A DNA stretch of 64,000 nt from Lederbergia wuyishanensis (GCF_022900255.1 NZ_JALIRM010000002.1:62001-126000); one strand, 5' to 3'; shown: positions 8,628 to 18,131, counted from the first letter of the stretch. The notes: generated by a model not told the origin, from the letters alone. Made by a program: numbers and translations.

Positions 8628-8680
8628 GCCCTTCAATCTAAGTATCTACATCATCTTTATCCACCCCATCAATAAATAAC
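8628..8680 (-). pseudogene. Relic resembling the 3' end of a DUF4317 gene
   Basis: The segment containing CCCTTCAATCT, AGTATCT and CATCAATAAA closely parallels the 3' end of the intact DUF4317 gene at 13880-13920, with an 8-nt insertion. Read on the minus strand it gives LFIDGVDKDDVDT followed by a stop, against LLIEVDEDTEIEGF in the intact gene. The rest of 8598-8952 holds no recognisable gene. Confidence 0.4.
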
Positions 8681-8952
8681 CCAATTACGTGACTTTAGAA
8701 TCATGAAAGAGTAAAAAAATTAGGTAAAAAGGATGGTTTCCGCGTAACTCTATGGAAATATTATGCAACATCATTATCATTAGAATAGGAGATAGTCATT
8801 AGAGATCATGAATCCGAAAAATTGGTAACATTCCTTACAACAAGAAACAGTATCCTAAATAAAGGATGAAGCTTTTTTAATATGTATTCGATGATCCTGC
8901 AAAGTTATTTAATACTTTTATAAACTTATATAATTACATATTGGAGTTGAAA

Positions 8953-10398
8953 ATGCCGATGAAACAATGGTTGTTTATCATTCTATCTGTTTTTTTATTA
9001 ATTACAACTGGTTGTAGCGCTGGAAAAACTGAAGGCGCTAAGGCAAACAAAGAAAAAATTGAGATAAAGAATGAGACAAAAAATGAAGAGCAGGCAAACG
9101 AAGAGCAAACCACGACTAATGAGAAAATTGAGGCTGATGAGAACATCGAGCCCCAGAAGGAAATTACTTGGTGGGAAGAAGAGGACCCTGTATATGAACC
9201 TGAAAACAGTGCCGTCGAAATGACTGAACTGGAACAGGAATTGATGAAAAAGCCTGGACTATTCGCAGAGGATTTTAATGAGCAGCTTGCCAAAGAAAAG
9301 ATTTTAGAGCTTCCAAAAGGGTTAAGTGATGATCAATACAAAGAAGCCATCTTGAAGCTCATTAGAATGGATTATCATGAAGCAGTAGAGGCTTTTTTAC
9401 AATTTGATACCTCTGTAAGCGCTGGAGAAGATCGTCCTGATGAACAAATTGAAGCACCGGAAGTTACCAGTACTCATTTTGCCATTTTGCTAGATGCTAG
9501 CGGCAGTATGAATGCGAAAAATGGTAGTGGAACACGAATGGATGAAGCGAAAAGTGCCATCTTGAGCTTTATCGAATATTTACCTGAAGACAGCTCTGTC
9601 TCGCTTCGTGTCTATGGCCATAAAGGTACTGGGAGCGATGCAGATAAGGCAGTCTCGTGCGCTTCTACCGAAAATATTTATACAGGCGCAAAAGATGCGG
9701 CACAATTGAAAAAGGCCCTCGCCACTGTGAAGCCAGCAGGCTGGACACCGATAGGAAAAGCACTTGCAACAACGAAAGAAGATATTCCAGATAACGCCAG
9801 TGCAATGGTCGTCTATGTCGTCAGCGATGGAATTGAAACATGTGGCGGCGATCCGGTAGCAGAAGCAAAAAAACTTGCTGGGGAAGGAATCCAACCAATT
9901 ATTAATATCATTGGCTTCCAAGTTGATAATGAAGCACAACAGCTTCTAAAAGAAGTAGCAAAGGCCGGTAATGGAGAGTTTACCTTCGCTAATTCCAAGC
10001 AAGATTTAGATAAGTATTGGAAAGTAGAATATGAGAGATTATCTAAAGCATGGGAAGAGTGGCGCAATGCCGGATTGGAAGAGGCATCAAAGAAACAACA
10101 AGAATTAATGAACAAAGCCGAAGCAACGGGAAAATCCATCATGGATAACTCAGAGGAAGAATTTAAACGGGCGGAAGTATTACTGCAAGAGCTTGCCGAC
10201 AAAGAAATATTTGATAATAACAAGAGTAGATCGGCCATTTGGAAAATGCTTTATGATCGCAAAAAAGATGTTTGGGCTTACGGCTATGACACAAAAAATG
10301 AAAAATGGCGAGAATCTTATAGAAACGGAATTGAAGAATGGCGACGCATTTACTATGACGGAAATGCAAAGTGGCGGGAATATTATTATAAAAAATAA
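8953..10398 (+). CDS. VWA-domain lipoprotein
   Basis: The 481-residue protein starts with a lipoprotein signal (LLITTGC lipobox), so it should be tethered outside the membrane. A very acidic linker (about residues 25-90) leads to a von Willebrand A domain at about 170-360. The MIDAS motif DASGS begins at Asp181, with a later SDGIETCGG loop. Residues about 365-481 are highly charged and aromatic, with repeated W-R/E-Y patterns (EKWRESYRNG, AKWREYYYKK) and probable coiled coil. Related Bacillus proteins (YwmC/YwmD type) are of unknown function; the metal site suggests binding of a partner. GGAG lies 6 nt before ATG 8953; a TTG at 8941 is less likely. Confidence 0.82.
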   Translation: MPMKQWLFIILSVFLLITTGCSAGKTEGAKANKEKIEIKNETKNEEQANEEQTTTNEKIEADENIEPQKEITWWEEEDPVYEPENSAVEMTELEQELMKKPGLFAEDFNEQLAKEKILELPKGLSDDQYKEAILKLIRMDYHEAVEAFLQFDTSVSAGEDRPDEQIEAPEVTSTHFAILLDASGSMNAKNGSGTRMDEAKSAILSFIEYLPEDSSVSLRVYGHKGTGSDADKAVSCASTENIYTGAKDAAQLKKALATVKPAGWTPIGKALATTKEDIPDNASAMVVYVVSDGIETCGGDPVAEAKKLAGEGIQPIINIIGFQVDNEAQQLLKEVAKAGNGEFTFANSKQDLDKYWKVEYERLSKAWEEWRNAGLEEASKKQQELMNKAEATGKSIMDNSEEEFKRAEVLLQELADKEIFDNNKSRSAIWKMLYDRKKDVWAYGYDTKNEKWRESYRNGIEEWRRIYYDGNAKWREYYYKK

Positions 10399-10419
10399 TA
10401 GGTTAGATATTTTCAGTAT

Positions 10420-10448
10420 TTTGGGATGTTGTTACAAAACATCCCAAA
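10420..10448 (+). terminator. Hairpin after the VWA gene
   Basis: TTTGGGATGTT and AACATCCCAAA form a perfect 11-bp stem with a 7-nt loop, followed by a weak T-rich stretch. It lies 22 bp after the stop codon, ahead of a second, stronger terminator. Confidence 0.6.
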
Positions 10449-10461
10449 CTTTCATTAAGAA

Positions 10462-10515
10462 GGACGGGGCTTGCGCTTCCTACAATGGAAGTTCAAGACC
10501 CCTCCCTTTTTTTTT
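10462..10515 (+). terminator. Second terminator after the VWA gene (copy 2 of a repeated terminator)
   Basis: The hairpin GGACGGGGCTTG...CAAGACCCCTCC with an inner CTTCC/GGAAG stem is followed by about ten Ts. It matches the terminator at 7978-8029 at nearly every position. Confidence 0.8.
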
Positions 10516-10516
10516 C

Positions 10517-10562
10517 AAAAACCTCATTTACTTATGGTACTGTTTACCGTAAGTAATCAAAA
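10517..10562. repeat. 46-bp dispersed intergenic repeat, copy 1
   Basis: It starts AAAACCTCATTTACTTATG and ends AATCAAAAT. It matches 39028-39073 at 38 of 46 positions by eye without gaps. More diverged relatives may lie at 40542-40587 and around 13447-13480. Confidence 0.55.
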
Positions 10563-10588
10563 TAAGGTCCTACTACATTTTGAAAAAA

Positions 10589-13204
10589 TTACTTTACTGT
10601 AATTTTCGTAATTTTACTCTTATTTTTTGCCTTATCAACTGCATATACACTTAATATACTACCTTTTTTTTGCTGCGATATTTTTATCCGGAAGTTACCT
10701 TTTGAATCAACAGTCCCCTTATTTAGATACTTCTTTCCACGATAAACATACACTGTTGCGCCTTTTTCTCCTTTACCGCTAACAACTTTAGCTTTGGAAG
10801 TTACTTTATTTACAATTGGTGCAAGAGGTGGTGTTTTATCAATCACTATGACACTTTTTGTTTTACTCACATTACCTACAGAGTCTTTTGCATGAACTAA
10901 AATTTTATTTCCTGCTTTTTGCTTAGCAATAGTAATCTTATAATCACCTTTGGCTGATGCTTTCGCCGAACCAATCGTTTTTGAACCATTTTTTGCATAT
11001 ACGGTCACATTGGATTTCGCTTTTCCTTTAATCACTGTATGGCTATCCCATATTGGATTAACTGTTGGAATAGGTGGTGGCACTTTATTAATATTTGCCA
11101 CAGTTAAGGACCTCGTAGTGACATTGCCAGCAGTATCTTCTGCTGAAAACTTATATGTACCATTTTTACTTACAGTAAATTTAGTACTATTTTTCGTGGT
11201 TATAGAGCCATCCGGTAGGATAATCCTTTTTACTTTTACATTATCCAATGCGTTAACCGTTATAATTACATCTTTATTTGTAGGAATCACGATATTTTGA
11301 GACAATCCAAGCGCAGGAGGAAGTTTATCTATATTAGTTATTGTTATTGATTTTCTTGTAACATTATTTGCCATATCAATAGCTTCAAAAGTATAGGTGC
11401 CATTAGAAGTTACAGTAAAGGTAGTATTGGAACTATTCACATATTTATTGGGTACCCAAATGCTTTTAATCCCAAAATTATCGGACGCCTTAATATTAAG
11501 AACCACATTTCCATTAGTCATCCCTATCACATTTGGTGTTATTGTTATTTCAGGGAAAATAGTGTCAACAACGAACTCTCCAAAATAATATGCCTGATCA
11601 TAGTCATTTCTCTGACCACTACTCCTGGCATGAACGTAAAATTCAAACCATCCATCTTTAGTGGGATTCCAGACAATTACATTATTGGGACTATAATCCT
11701 GTAAAACTTCCCATTTATCATTCTCTCTAATTAAAAACTTATATTCTGGTTCAACTCCTCCTGTTGCAACAGCGGTGATCGTATATTGATCTGGTGATTT
11801 ACTTCTATCCACCTCTACGCTGATTTTACTTACAGGCGGGATGAATGTCTTAAAATTGAATGTAATATTATGTTCAGCAAATTCCCCCAAATAATTAGTT
11901 ATAGATCCCTTATTTATTGTGATGGTATAAATAGCGTTTTCCTTGAGATTCTCTGGTTTAATAAGTAATCGTCCTTCTTTGACATCACAATCAATGTTCA
12001 GTAATCCATCGGGACCTTCCATCGTTATTTTTGACTCGTCAGCTAAATTGATTCCTTGTTGATTAAATTGAAATGAGAATGAGCTATCGAGAGGTATGTT
12101 ATCCATACCATTTATAAACTCGTTTTCATTTCCACTTGAATGATAAGAACTTTTAACAATTTTGGGAGATCCTACATCATAATCATCTATATACTCAAGA
12201 AATGTTTTCTCCCCTACTGTATATATTGCAAACAGACCATTGTTATAAAAAAGTTGACTAACATTTACATTTTGTTTAATAGTGGATAGGTACTTGTTTG
12301 AATTCAATTGATAAATATCAATACCGCCACCTTCTGAATTAGCTGCAAAGGTTAGCTGTCTATCCGAATTAAATGCAAAATCTTGGTACGATTTACCCAG
12401 ACTAAATTTATATTTTATATCTCATAATTGATTATCTGTAATCAAAGTATCAGGCAAGTAAAAAACATGGCCATATGTACTATTGTATATATAATGACCA
12501 TCAGGGCTAATCTTTGTAACATTCCCATGTAATGAATATTTTTCATGATAGTGCGAACGAAAATAATTTTCTATAATTCCGTTATTCACCTTAAATACAG
12601 TTACTTGGTTACTTATTTCTCTATTCATTGTATAAATAGTTGAAGTTTCAGGATTATACTGGATTGTACTATTTTGCCACATGGTAAGAAATGGATGGTT
12701 GCCGTTAGAAACTTCCTTTTTTTCTTTTAAAGAGAATACTTTCATAATTTCATATTGACCAGAACCAGGTGTGACATATAAGTATCCTTCTTTATCAATC
12801 GCAATATCATATGGGTCGGCGTTTATATCAAATAAATCAGTTAGTGTAAAACTCTCGGTATCAACTTTTGCTATCGCTGCCTCGTATGGGCCAAAATCGT
12901 ATCGATCATGAGCCGTTTTATGCTGAGTAACATATAGGCCCCCATCATATAATTCCATTTTCTCAGCTGGATATGGCAAGTCTAGTGAAATTATATTTCC
13001 ACTCTTGTAATCTACTGAATAAATTGTATTACTCCCCAATTTCGTCATGTATACAACTTGTTTTTCCGAATCAACTACTGAGTCGTAGGGATTAAATTCA
13101 ATCTGAGTTAGGACACCATTAGCATAAACAGGGGAACTTTTAATTAGATTAAAGCTGATGAAAAATATTAAAAAAATGAAAAATGCACTTATAATTTTTT
13201 TCAT
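10589..13204 (-). pseudogene. Secreted beta-propeller/Ig-repeat protein interrupted by an in-frame TGA
   Basis: One frame runs through the whole span, broken only by TGA at 12422-12424 (after ...TDNQL). The 38 codons between this stop and the next ORF continue without another stop (DIKYKFSLGKSYQDF...) straight into the downstream part. The intact product would be about 870 residues. It has a signal peptide (residues 1-29), a WD/NHL-like propeller of about 300 residues, a Big-type adhesion/Ig region, then repeated Ig modules with DNFGIKSI/DNVKVKRI and GKAKSNVTVYAKNGSK/GKGEKGATVYVYRGKK. Such proteins sit at the cell surface or are secreted. AGGGGGAGGG precedes ATG 13204. Nonsense mutation is most likely; sequencing error or readthrough is possible. 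Confidence 0.78.
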
Positions 13205-13506
13205 AACTATCCCTCCCCCTATTTCTAGATATGTATTTTGTTAGTACTCTTCAACATCATAATATTGCAGCTTTTAAGTATCTAAATTCTCTAAGCAAAT
13301 AGTTTTCCAGAGATTACTTAATTCTTATTTCTAATCAATTCTTTCCTTCAATTTCCAACTCAAATTCATTCAATATATTTATCCTTTTTTTACGGTATAC
13401 TTTTATTATATCAATATTGAAGATTAATTTATAAAATTTCCCATAAAAAAAACAGTTCACTCTAATGTATCTATATGAGACTTTTACCATGAATAGGGAA
13501 TCGATG

Positions 13507-13814
13507 TCCCTTTGTACATAGCACCACTTCACATTAAATGATTGAAAATGCAGTTAGACATGGACTGCTCAGCCAAATTAAAGGGGGAACGCTGCATATT
13601 CGGATTGCTCGTTGTCAGGATAATTTCACGCTAATTTAAGTAGCAAGAAAAAGTTAGTCAACTGTTAAACTCATTCATAAAAGGAACTAGTGGAATAGGA
13701 CTCTCTAATACAAACAGACGTCTAACTCAATTATACGGACATGGCTTGTCTATTATAAGTAAGCCCAATGAAGGGACCACTGTATCCTTTATGATTCCAA
13801 ACACACAAAGTTAA
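13507..13814 (+). pseudogene. Relic of a LytS/YesM-type sensor histidine kinase C-terminus
   Basis: Two separated pieces of a HATPase domain can be read. The first contains IENAVRHGLLSQIKGGTLHI (N box) and ends in a stop. The second contains GIGLSNTNRRLTQLYG (G2 box) and then KPNEGTTVSFMIPNTQS before a stop at 13812-13814. The intervening G1 box (DxGxG) is missing and the N-box piece is out of frame with what precedes it. The order and spacing fit the LytS/YesM kinase family. Upstream parts of the kinase and any response regulator are gone. From 13205 to about 13506 nothing else recognisable was seen apart from a possible fragment of the 46-bp repeat. Confidence 0.75.
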
Positions 13815-13846
13815 TCAAAGTTACATTTTAATGGTTTAGTTTACGA

Positions 13847-15028
13847 CTAACTTAAGACTGTTTCCTCGATTAACTTAAACCCTTCAATCTCAGTATCTTC
13901 ATCCACCTCAATCAATAAACAACGTTTCCCGTTAAAAAGGACCTGCTTGACATATCTCAAGTCTTTAGGGCTAATCGAAATATTGGCTACTTTCGTACTA
14001 ATTTTGATTGATTTTGAATTATATTTCGGCAGAATACTGCTAGCTTTAAGCTCATATTTCTCGTCATCGATGACTGTTTTAAAAGCCATTTCAACTTTAT
14101 CCGTACTGACGTCTTCCACTCCACTCATTTTCAGTACACGTTCAACATCTTTGTAATCTAATTTCGGAGCATCTTCCTCCTCCTCTTCTTCATCATCCTT
14201 ATCCATCATTCGATTGATTTCATCATATACATTGGAAAGCGTGTGAGTATCAACCTGGTCTCCAACCACTTTTTTTACAATTTCTTCAAAAACTGCTTTA
14301 TCTTCAGCAGCCGTCATGATTTCATCACCATTCAAGACATTCTCGATAAAATGATAATCCGGCAGATTGGCTTTTCCTGAAGAGTACAGAACGCGGTTAA
14401 CATCTGCTGAGTTGTCAGTGAAACTTGGAAACAAAAATCCCGCTACCGGAGATGTTAGATTAATAACGGAATCGACTACAACACTGGACTTAAATTCTTT
14501 TTCAATATAATCAAACACCAACGATTTTTTCGGCTGTTCCGTCTGGTTAATGCTGCAGAGAATAAAAGGATGTGTGTAAACCTCATCCCTATCACTCACT
14601 TCTCCATCCTCACTAGTCCTTTTCGTTGGCTTAAAATATTCCCCACGTATGAAAGTAACGACCATATCTTTTTCATACTGAACGTCCTTAAACATCTTCT
14701 CAACAATTAGAAGCATCTGATCATTCCATTCGTCTGCATTTTCCGCTTGCAAACCTTCATACAGAATAACCTGAGTGTGATCTTCCGCCTGCTCTTGAAA
14801 CTTTACTTCAAATAACTTCACATCTAAAGCACCAGTTAGCACTTTTTTAAAATTTTTGATGAATAACTCCTGCTGTTCCCGATCCAACATCGAAAAAGGA
14901 TTGCTCTCTTGATGGTAAATGTCGCTGCTTTCCTTTCGTATATACACATTAAAAATATCAGTAATTTTTAATAAATCATTATCTAATTTGAATTGTTTAC
15001 GAATGTTCGCTATATCTTTCTTGTTCAT
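13847..15028 (-). CDS. DUF4317 family protein
   Basis: The protein has 393 residues and matches the DUF4317 family, found in Firmicutes and of unknown function. The N-terminus MNKKDIANIRKQFKLDNDLL is typical. There is a strongly acidic stretch (KDDEEEEEEDAP) around residues 270-285, and the C-terminus ends in CLLIEVDEDTEIEGFKLIEE. No signal peptide or membrane segment is visible, so it should be cytoplasmic. A TTG codon 12 bp upstream directly abuts the AAGGAG sequence, too close to be used. ATG 15028 (12 nt spacing) is preferred. A relic of a second copy of the 3' end seems to lie at 8628. Confidence 0.78.
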   Translation of the reverse strand: MNKKDIANIRKQFKLDNDLLKITDIFNVYIRKESSDIYHQESNPFSMLDREQQELFIKNFKKVLTGALDVKLFEVKFQEQAEDHTQVILYEGLQAENADEWNDQMLLIVEKMFKDVQYEKDMVVTFIRGEYFKPTKRTSEDGEVSDRDEVYTHPFILCSINQTEQPKKSLVFDYIEKEFKSSVVVDSVINLTSPVAGFLFPSFTDNSADVNRVLYSSGKANLPDYHFIENVLNGDEIMTAAEDKAVFEEIVKKVVGDQVDTHTLSNVYDEINRMMDKDDEEEEEEDAPKLDYKDVERVLKMSGVEDVSTDKVEMAFKTVIDDEKYELKASSILPKYNSKSIKISTKVANISISPKDLRYVKQVLFNGKRCLLIEVDEDTEIEGFKLIEETVLS

Positions 15029-15040
15029 AGAAATGCGCAA

Positions 15041-15355
15041 CTCCTTAGCTGTTTGGTCTACTGGAAAAAGGTGGCTGAGATCTTATACCAGTTTCAGGAA
15101 AAAATAAAAAAAGGAATCCAATTTGTCATTTATGGACACCCTCTTATTATAACAAGATTGATAGCGAATCAGCTTTTTAATTTGATAGTTTTTTAATTTC
15201 CAACTAGCAGTCATTTGTGGAGGAAGATAATAGGCTGCAGTAGCATCCATTTGTATAGCGAAAATTACTTTAAGTGTATTCGCCTCAAATCCGGATTTAT
15301 TGAGCGCTATTTGTAAATAATACGAGAGTAAATAATAAATTGAGGAGGGATTTGT
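15041..15355. other. Divergent promoter region between DUF4317 and the spore-protein-like gene
   Basis: About 315 bp without a gene. A TGTATA element followed after 17 bp by TGTATT (15253-15281) could be a weak forespore-type promoter for the small gene at 15356, but the match is poor. Nothing else was recognised. Confidence 0.25.
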
Positions 15356-15514
15356 ATGCAACAAGATCAACATGCTAAAAAGAATTCGGCTTCTTTTATG
15401 AAACCAAAATTTGCAGGAACTGATGCACAAAAAGTAAAACAAGAAATTCAAAAAGATGTTAGCGAAGGACAAGGATCAATGACTTCCCGAGAAGCAGGAT
15501 CAATGCGCGATTAA
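15356..15514 (+). CDS. Putative gamma-type small acid-soluble spore protein
   Basis: This 52-residue ORF has a strong ribosome binding site (TGAGGAGGG, 6-7 nt spacing). The composition is rich in K, Q, S, A and G, with no cysteine or tryptophan. The segment FAGTDAQKVKQEIQKD resembles the repeated F-A-x-E-T-D-A-Q-x-V unit of gamma-type SASPs such as SspE, although only one such unit is present. The C-terminus GSMTSREAGSMRD is not familiar. Gamma-type SASPs are amino-acid stores in the spore core that are degraded at germination. It is followed by a strong hairpin. That it is a real gene is likely; the SASP identity is a similarity-based guess. Confidence 0.6.
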   Translation: MQQDQHAKKNSASFMKPKFAGTDAQKVKQEIQKDVSEGQGSMTSREAGSMRD

Positions 15515-15531
15515 AAACCCTTATTCATCAA

Positions 15532-15572
15532 CGAAACGAAAACCCTTGATTTGGCCTAGGGTTTTCGTTTCG
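15532..15572 (+). terminator. Hairpin after the spore-protein-like gene
   Basis: CGAAACGAAAACCCT and AGGGTTTTCGTTTCG form a perfect 15-bp stem with an 11-nt loop, 17 bp behind the stop codon. Confidence 0.75.
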
Positions 15573-15754
15573 ATAGCTAATCTAACTGGGGATAGTATAT
15601 TTGTATAACCATATGTATTTCTATTATCATCCCTCACTAGTTTTAATAAGATTTCTACAAAGATCACTCATTAGCCATAATTCTAGGAACTGTTTTTATT
15701 TATTTGTATTCTTAATGTAGAGTTTTTTATTTACCAAACAGTTCCAATGTTAGG
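15573..15754. other. Intergenic, nothing recognised
   Basis: AT-rich DNA between a hairpin and the end of the nucleotidyltransferase pseudogene. No ORF, repeat or RNA was recognised. Confidence 0.3.
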
Positions 15755-16478
15755 TTACCTTTTTCTCCAATAGTTCACTTCATTTTCAAGCTTGTCATCC
15801 CATGCCTCATACACACTATCGAAACCAAATGACCTTAATAATTTTTCGGTTGCGTTAAATAATTGAATCTGATTGTCAGGATTGGCTGATTTTGAAACGG
15901 AAACAAGTAGTTCACTTAAGACTTCCTTTTCCATTGGAACGTGTTCTAAACGATTGAGTAGGATTTCAATTCTATCTAAATAAGGGGGAATGAGTCTATT
16001 TAAACTGAAAATACAATTGATAAAGTACACAATGGAAGATGATGCCTGAAGCAAAGCTCCTAGTTCATTATTTCTCCTTACCGCTTTCATAGATCGATAA
16101 AAAGAGTTTAAGTAACCATCCAGCCATTCTGATGCTTTGTCTCTATATTCCTGGTCAGACAGTGTACAAATTTCATTAATGATTGATGGTAGCCATGTAG
16201 TATTATCTAGAATGATTTGAGCTGTTAAAAAGGCATTCGCTCGCCAATCCGGTTGATTCCTGAGGTTTTTAAGTTCTTTCACTCATGTATGAAACATCCC
16301 ATTTCCAAGCTGCCTCAGGCGGGAAGAATTTGGGCTTGGAATGCTCAAAGATTACAAGTAAATCTACGTCTGATAGATGATCATGGACGTTTGCAGAAAC
16401 CGAGCCCATTAAAAGAATACCTAACAAATTTGGCTGATTAAATGTCCCGTCTAATAGCTTTTTGATTTTGGTAATCAC
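15755..16478 (-). pseudogene. Frameshifted nucleotidyltransferase-domain protein
   Basis: Two overlapping frames together make one protein of about 240 residues. The 5' frame (16478-16269, GTG start with AGGTG upstream) encodes a nucleotidyltransferase core with the GSVSANVHDHLSDVDLL motif (GS...DxD) and stops after YMSERT. The 3' frame (from 16282) encodes the alpha-helical C-terminal part starting KELKNLRNQPDWRANAFLTA. The break falls in a short A-rich run (AGTGAAAGAACTT); two extra As would restore one frame. Related intact proteins look like aminoglycoside adenylyltransferase relatives of unknown substrate. Restart at the GTG in the overlap is possible but would make a domain without a catalytic site. 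Confidence 0.72.
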
Positions 16479-16861
16479 TTCAGTACACCTGCCTTTTATA
16501 GATATATCTACTTAAACAAGCTCCAATATATTTCAGTTTTTTCATCACAATAAAATCCTTCTAAGTTACAGCAATTAACTATTCTTATTACTGTTTCTTT
16601 ATCCGAACACAATATAGAAAAGTGGCTATCCTTTATGTAAGGGAAAAGTGTATGGTAATGATAGGAAGCAAAACAAGGAGTGACAAAACACAAAAAAGGA
16701 AAATCGAAGATAATAAGATAGGCTTGTTATTGATACTTGAGTAGCTCTAATCTTATCTTGTCCGATATCGTTGAGGACATAGGTACTTACTTTGAAAATG
16801 GAGATCATATGGCAGTGCATATGAAATAGGCGGTGATTAAAACTCTTTCCAGTTGAATTGA
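16479..16861. other. Intergenic, nothing recognised
   Basis: About 380 bp between two minus-strand genes. Short ORFs in several frames lack ribosome binding sites and resemble nothing known. No hairpin with a T tract was seen. Confidence 0.3.
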
Positions 16862-17419
16862 TTAAAGACCCATTTCAGGTTCACAAGGAGCTGGGGAAAT
16901 AGCATTGTCTTTAATAATTTGTTTTTTTAACCCTAATTCGTTCGCATAATAATCAAGCATTGCAAAAACAGTGAAGCGGTGAAAACTTCCGTTGATAAAT
17001 TGTGGTTCATTTCTTCTGTTAGGGTCTATCTCCCAAAGAGAAAATGAAACTCTTCCAGTATTGTCGTCCAATTCATTGATTGGAACACTAAAATCAATAT
17101 ATTCGTTATATCCATTGGCTATAGCCATTACTGTGACTTCCCCCATATTTTTCATAGGAAATCTACTGTCTTTAGGCACTATTACGGGTATTTTTGCCTC
17201 CCCCTGAGAGTTTGTTAATTTTGTTGATATAATCTTACCTGCAGAATTTATTACAACTATCCGAGCATTCCTTATTGGAGTATCCCGTTTTTGAGATGAA
17301 GTAATCGCTTTCACCACTTTAACAGCGTACACTGAATTTTCATTTGTCTCTCCAAATACTATTAATGATGGATTTAAACAAATAACTATAAAAATAATCA
17401 TCAGGCTCTTTTTAACCAA
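16862..17419 (-). CDS. Secreted protein of unknown function with an Ig-like domain
   Basis: The 185-residue protein has a signal peptide (about residues 1-23, hydrophobic core LMIIFIVICLNPSLIVFG). The region of about residues 35-130 looks like a carboxypeptidase-regulatory or Ig-type beta sandwich (NARIVVINSAGKI, TNSQGEAKIPVIVP, GEVTVMAIANGYNEY). The C-terminus has FINGSFHRFTVFAMLDYY and ends CEPEMGL. The start is a TTG with AAGGT upstream, at rather long spacing. I do not recognise the specific family. It is probably released or wall-associated and transcribed alone. Confidence 0.6.
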   Translation of the reverse strand: MVKKSLMIIFIVICLNPSLIVFGETNENSVYAVKVVKAITSSQKRDTPIRNARIVVINSAGKIISTKLTNSQGEAKIPVIVPKDSRFPMKNMGEVTVMAIANGYNEYIDFSVPINELDDNTGRVSFSLWEIDPNRRNEPQFINGSFHRFTVFAMLDYYANELGLKKQIIKDNAISPAPCEPEMGL

Positions 17420-17633
17420 GGATTATCACTACCTTCTATTTCTTGATATATCCTTAGTATTTTTTGATTTTCATTGTAAAAAACTCGTAAAATTCTTTTT
17501 GAACTAAAAGGTTTTTCAAAAAAAGAAAAAGCAATTCTGATCAAGTAAGCACATACCGTTACAACTTGATTTAAGTTACATAGTTATTATCGATTCGCAA
17601 ATAATAATAGCTAAAAACAAAGAAGGTATAGAC

Positions 17634-17975
17634 ATGAAAAAGCTACTAATTGGTTTATTTACAACATTTATTTTTGGTTCTAACGTTCTATCTCCACTAA
17701 ATTTTATCCATACAGTATCTGCTCAACAAAAGCCAATTCCTTCATATGCAAAATGGGGTGTATTGGCAATGAAGAAAACAAAAGAAAGATATCCAAATGC
17801 AAGGATTATGGATTACCTCCATATCGGAAAATTAAGTGGAACTCCCACCTCTACAGAGCATTTTAAATTCTGGTTAAAAGAAGATGGAAAAGAATTCGGT
17901 GTATATGTAAATATTGAATTTAATAACAGAACGGAGCAGATTATTAATATTACTTTTAGGGAATCACCCAAATAA
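17634..17975 (+). CDS. YqzG-like secreted protein (DUF3889)
   Basis: The 113-residue protein has a signal peptide (residues 1-30, cleaving near SAQQKP). The mature part has YAKWGVLAMKKTKERYPNARIMDYLHIG and later EFGVYVNIEFNNRTEQIINITF, matching the DUF3889 family that includes B. subtilis YqzG. The function is unknown; the fold is likely a small alpha/beta domain similar to peptidase-propeptide-like modules. GAAGGT lies at a good distance before the ATG. It is convergent with the LysM hydrolase gene. Confidence 0.75.
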   Translation: MKKLLIGLFTTFIFGSNVLSPLNFIHTVSAQQKPIPSYAKWGVLAMKKTKERYPNARIMDYLHIGKLSGTPTSTEHFKFWLKEDGKEFGVYVNIEFNNRTEQIINITFRESPK

Positions 17976-18016
17976 TCGAATAATGATTCGGTTTCAAATA
18001 AACTGCCCCGCTCGCT

Positions 18017-18055
18017 GTAGTGACGTATAAATACTATCTGTGCGTATTTCACTAC
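18017..18055. terminator. Inverted repeat between convergent genes
   Basis: GTAGTGA and TCACTAC flank a 25-nt loop with further partial pairing. It has no T tract, so the terminator role is only suggested by its place between two convergent genes. Confidence 0.35.
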
Positions 18056-18131
18056 CTACCCCGTTGAAAAAGGTATTTCTATTTACAGAATAGAAAAAGG
18101 ATTTTTGTTTTATCTTCCTATTTAATTAATA

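Noticed and set aside
13335-13532. 65-codon minus-strand ORF near the kinase relic
   Set aside because: No ribosome binding site, no recognisable family, and it overlaps the relic on the other strand.
15083-15472. 129-codon minus-strand ORF across the spore-protein-like gene
   Set aside because: It is an antisense shadow; the plus-strand ORF has the strong ribosome binding site and terminator.
16508-16693. 61-codon minus-strand ORF CFVTPCFASYHY
   Set aside because: No ribosome binding site and no protein-like pattern; likely chance in an AT-rich gap.
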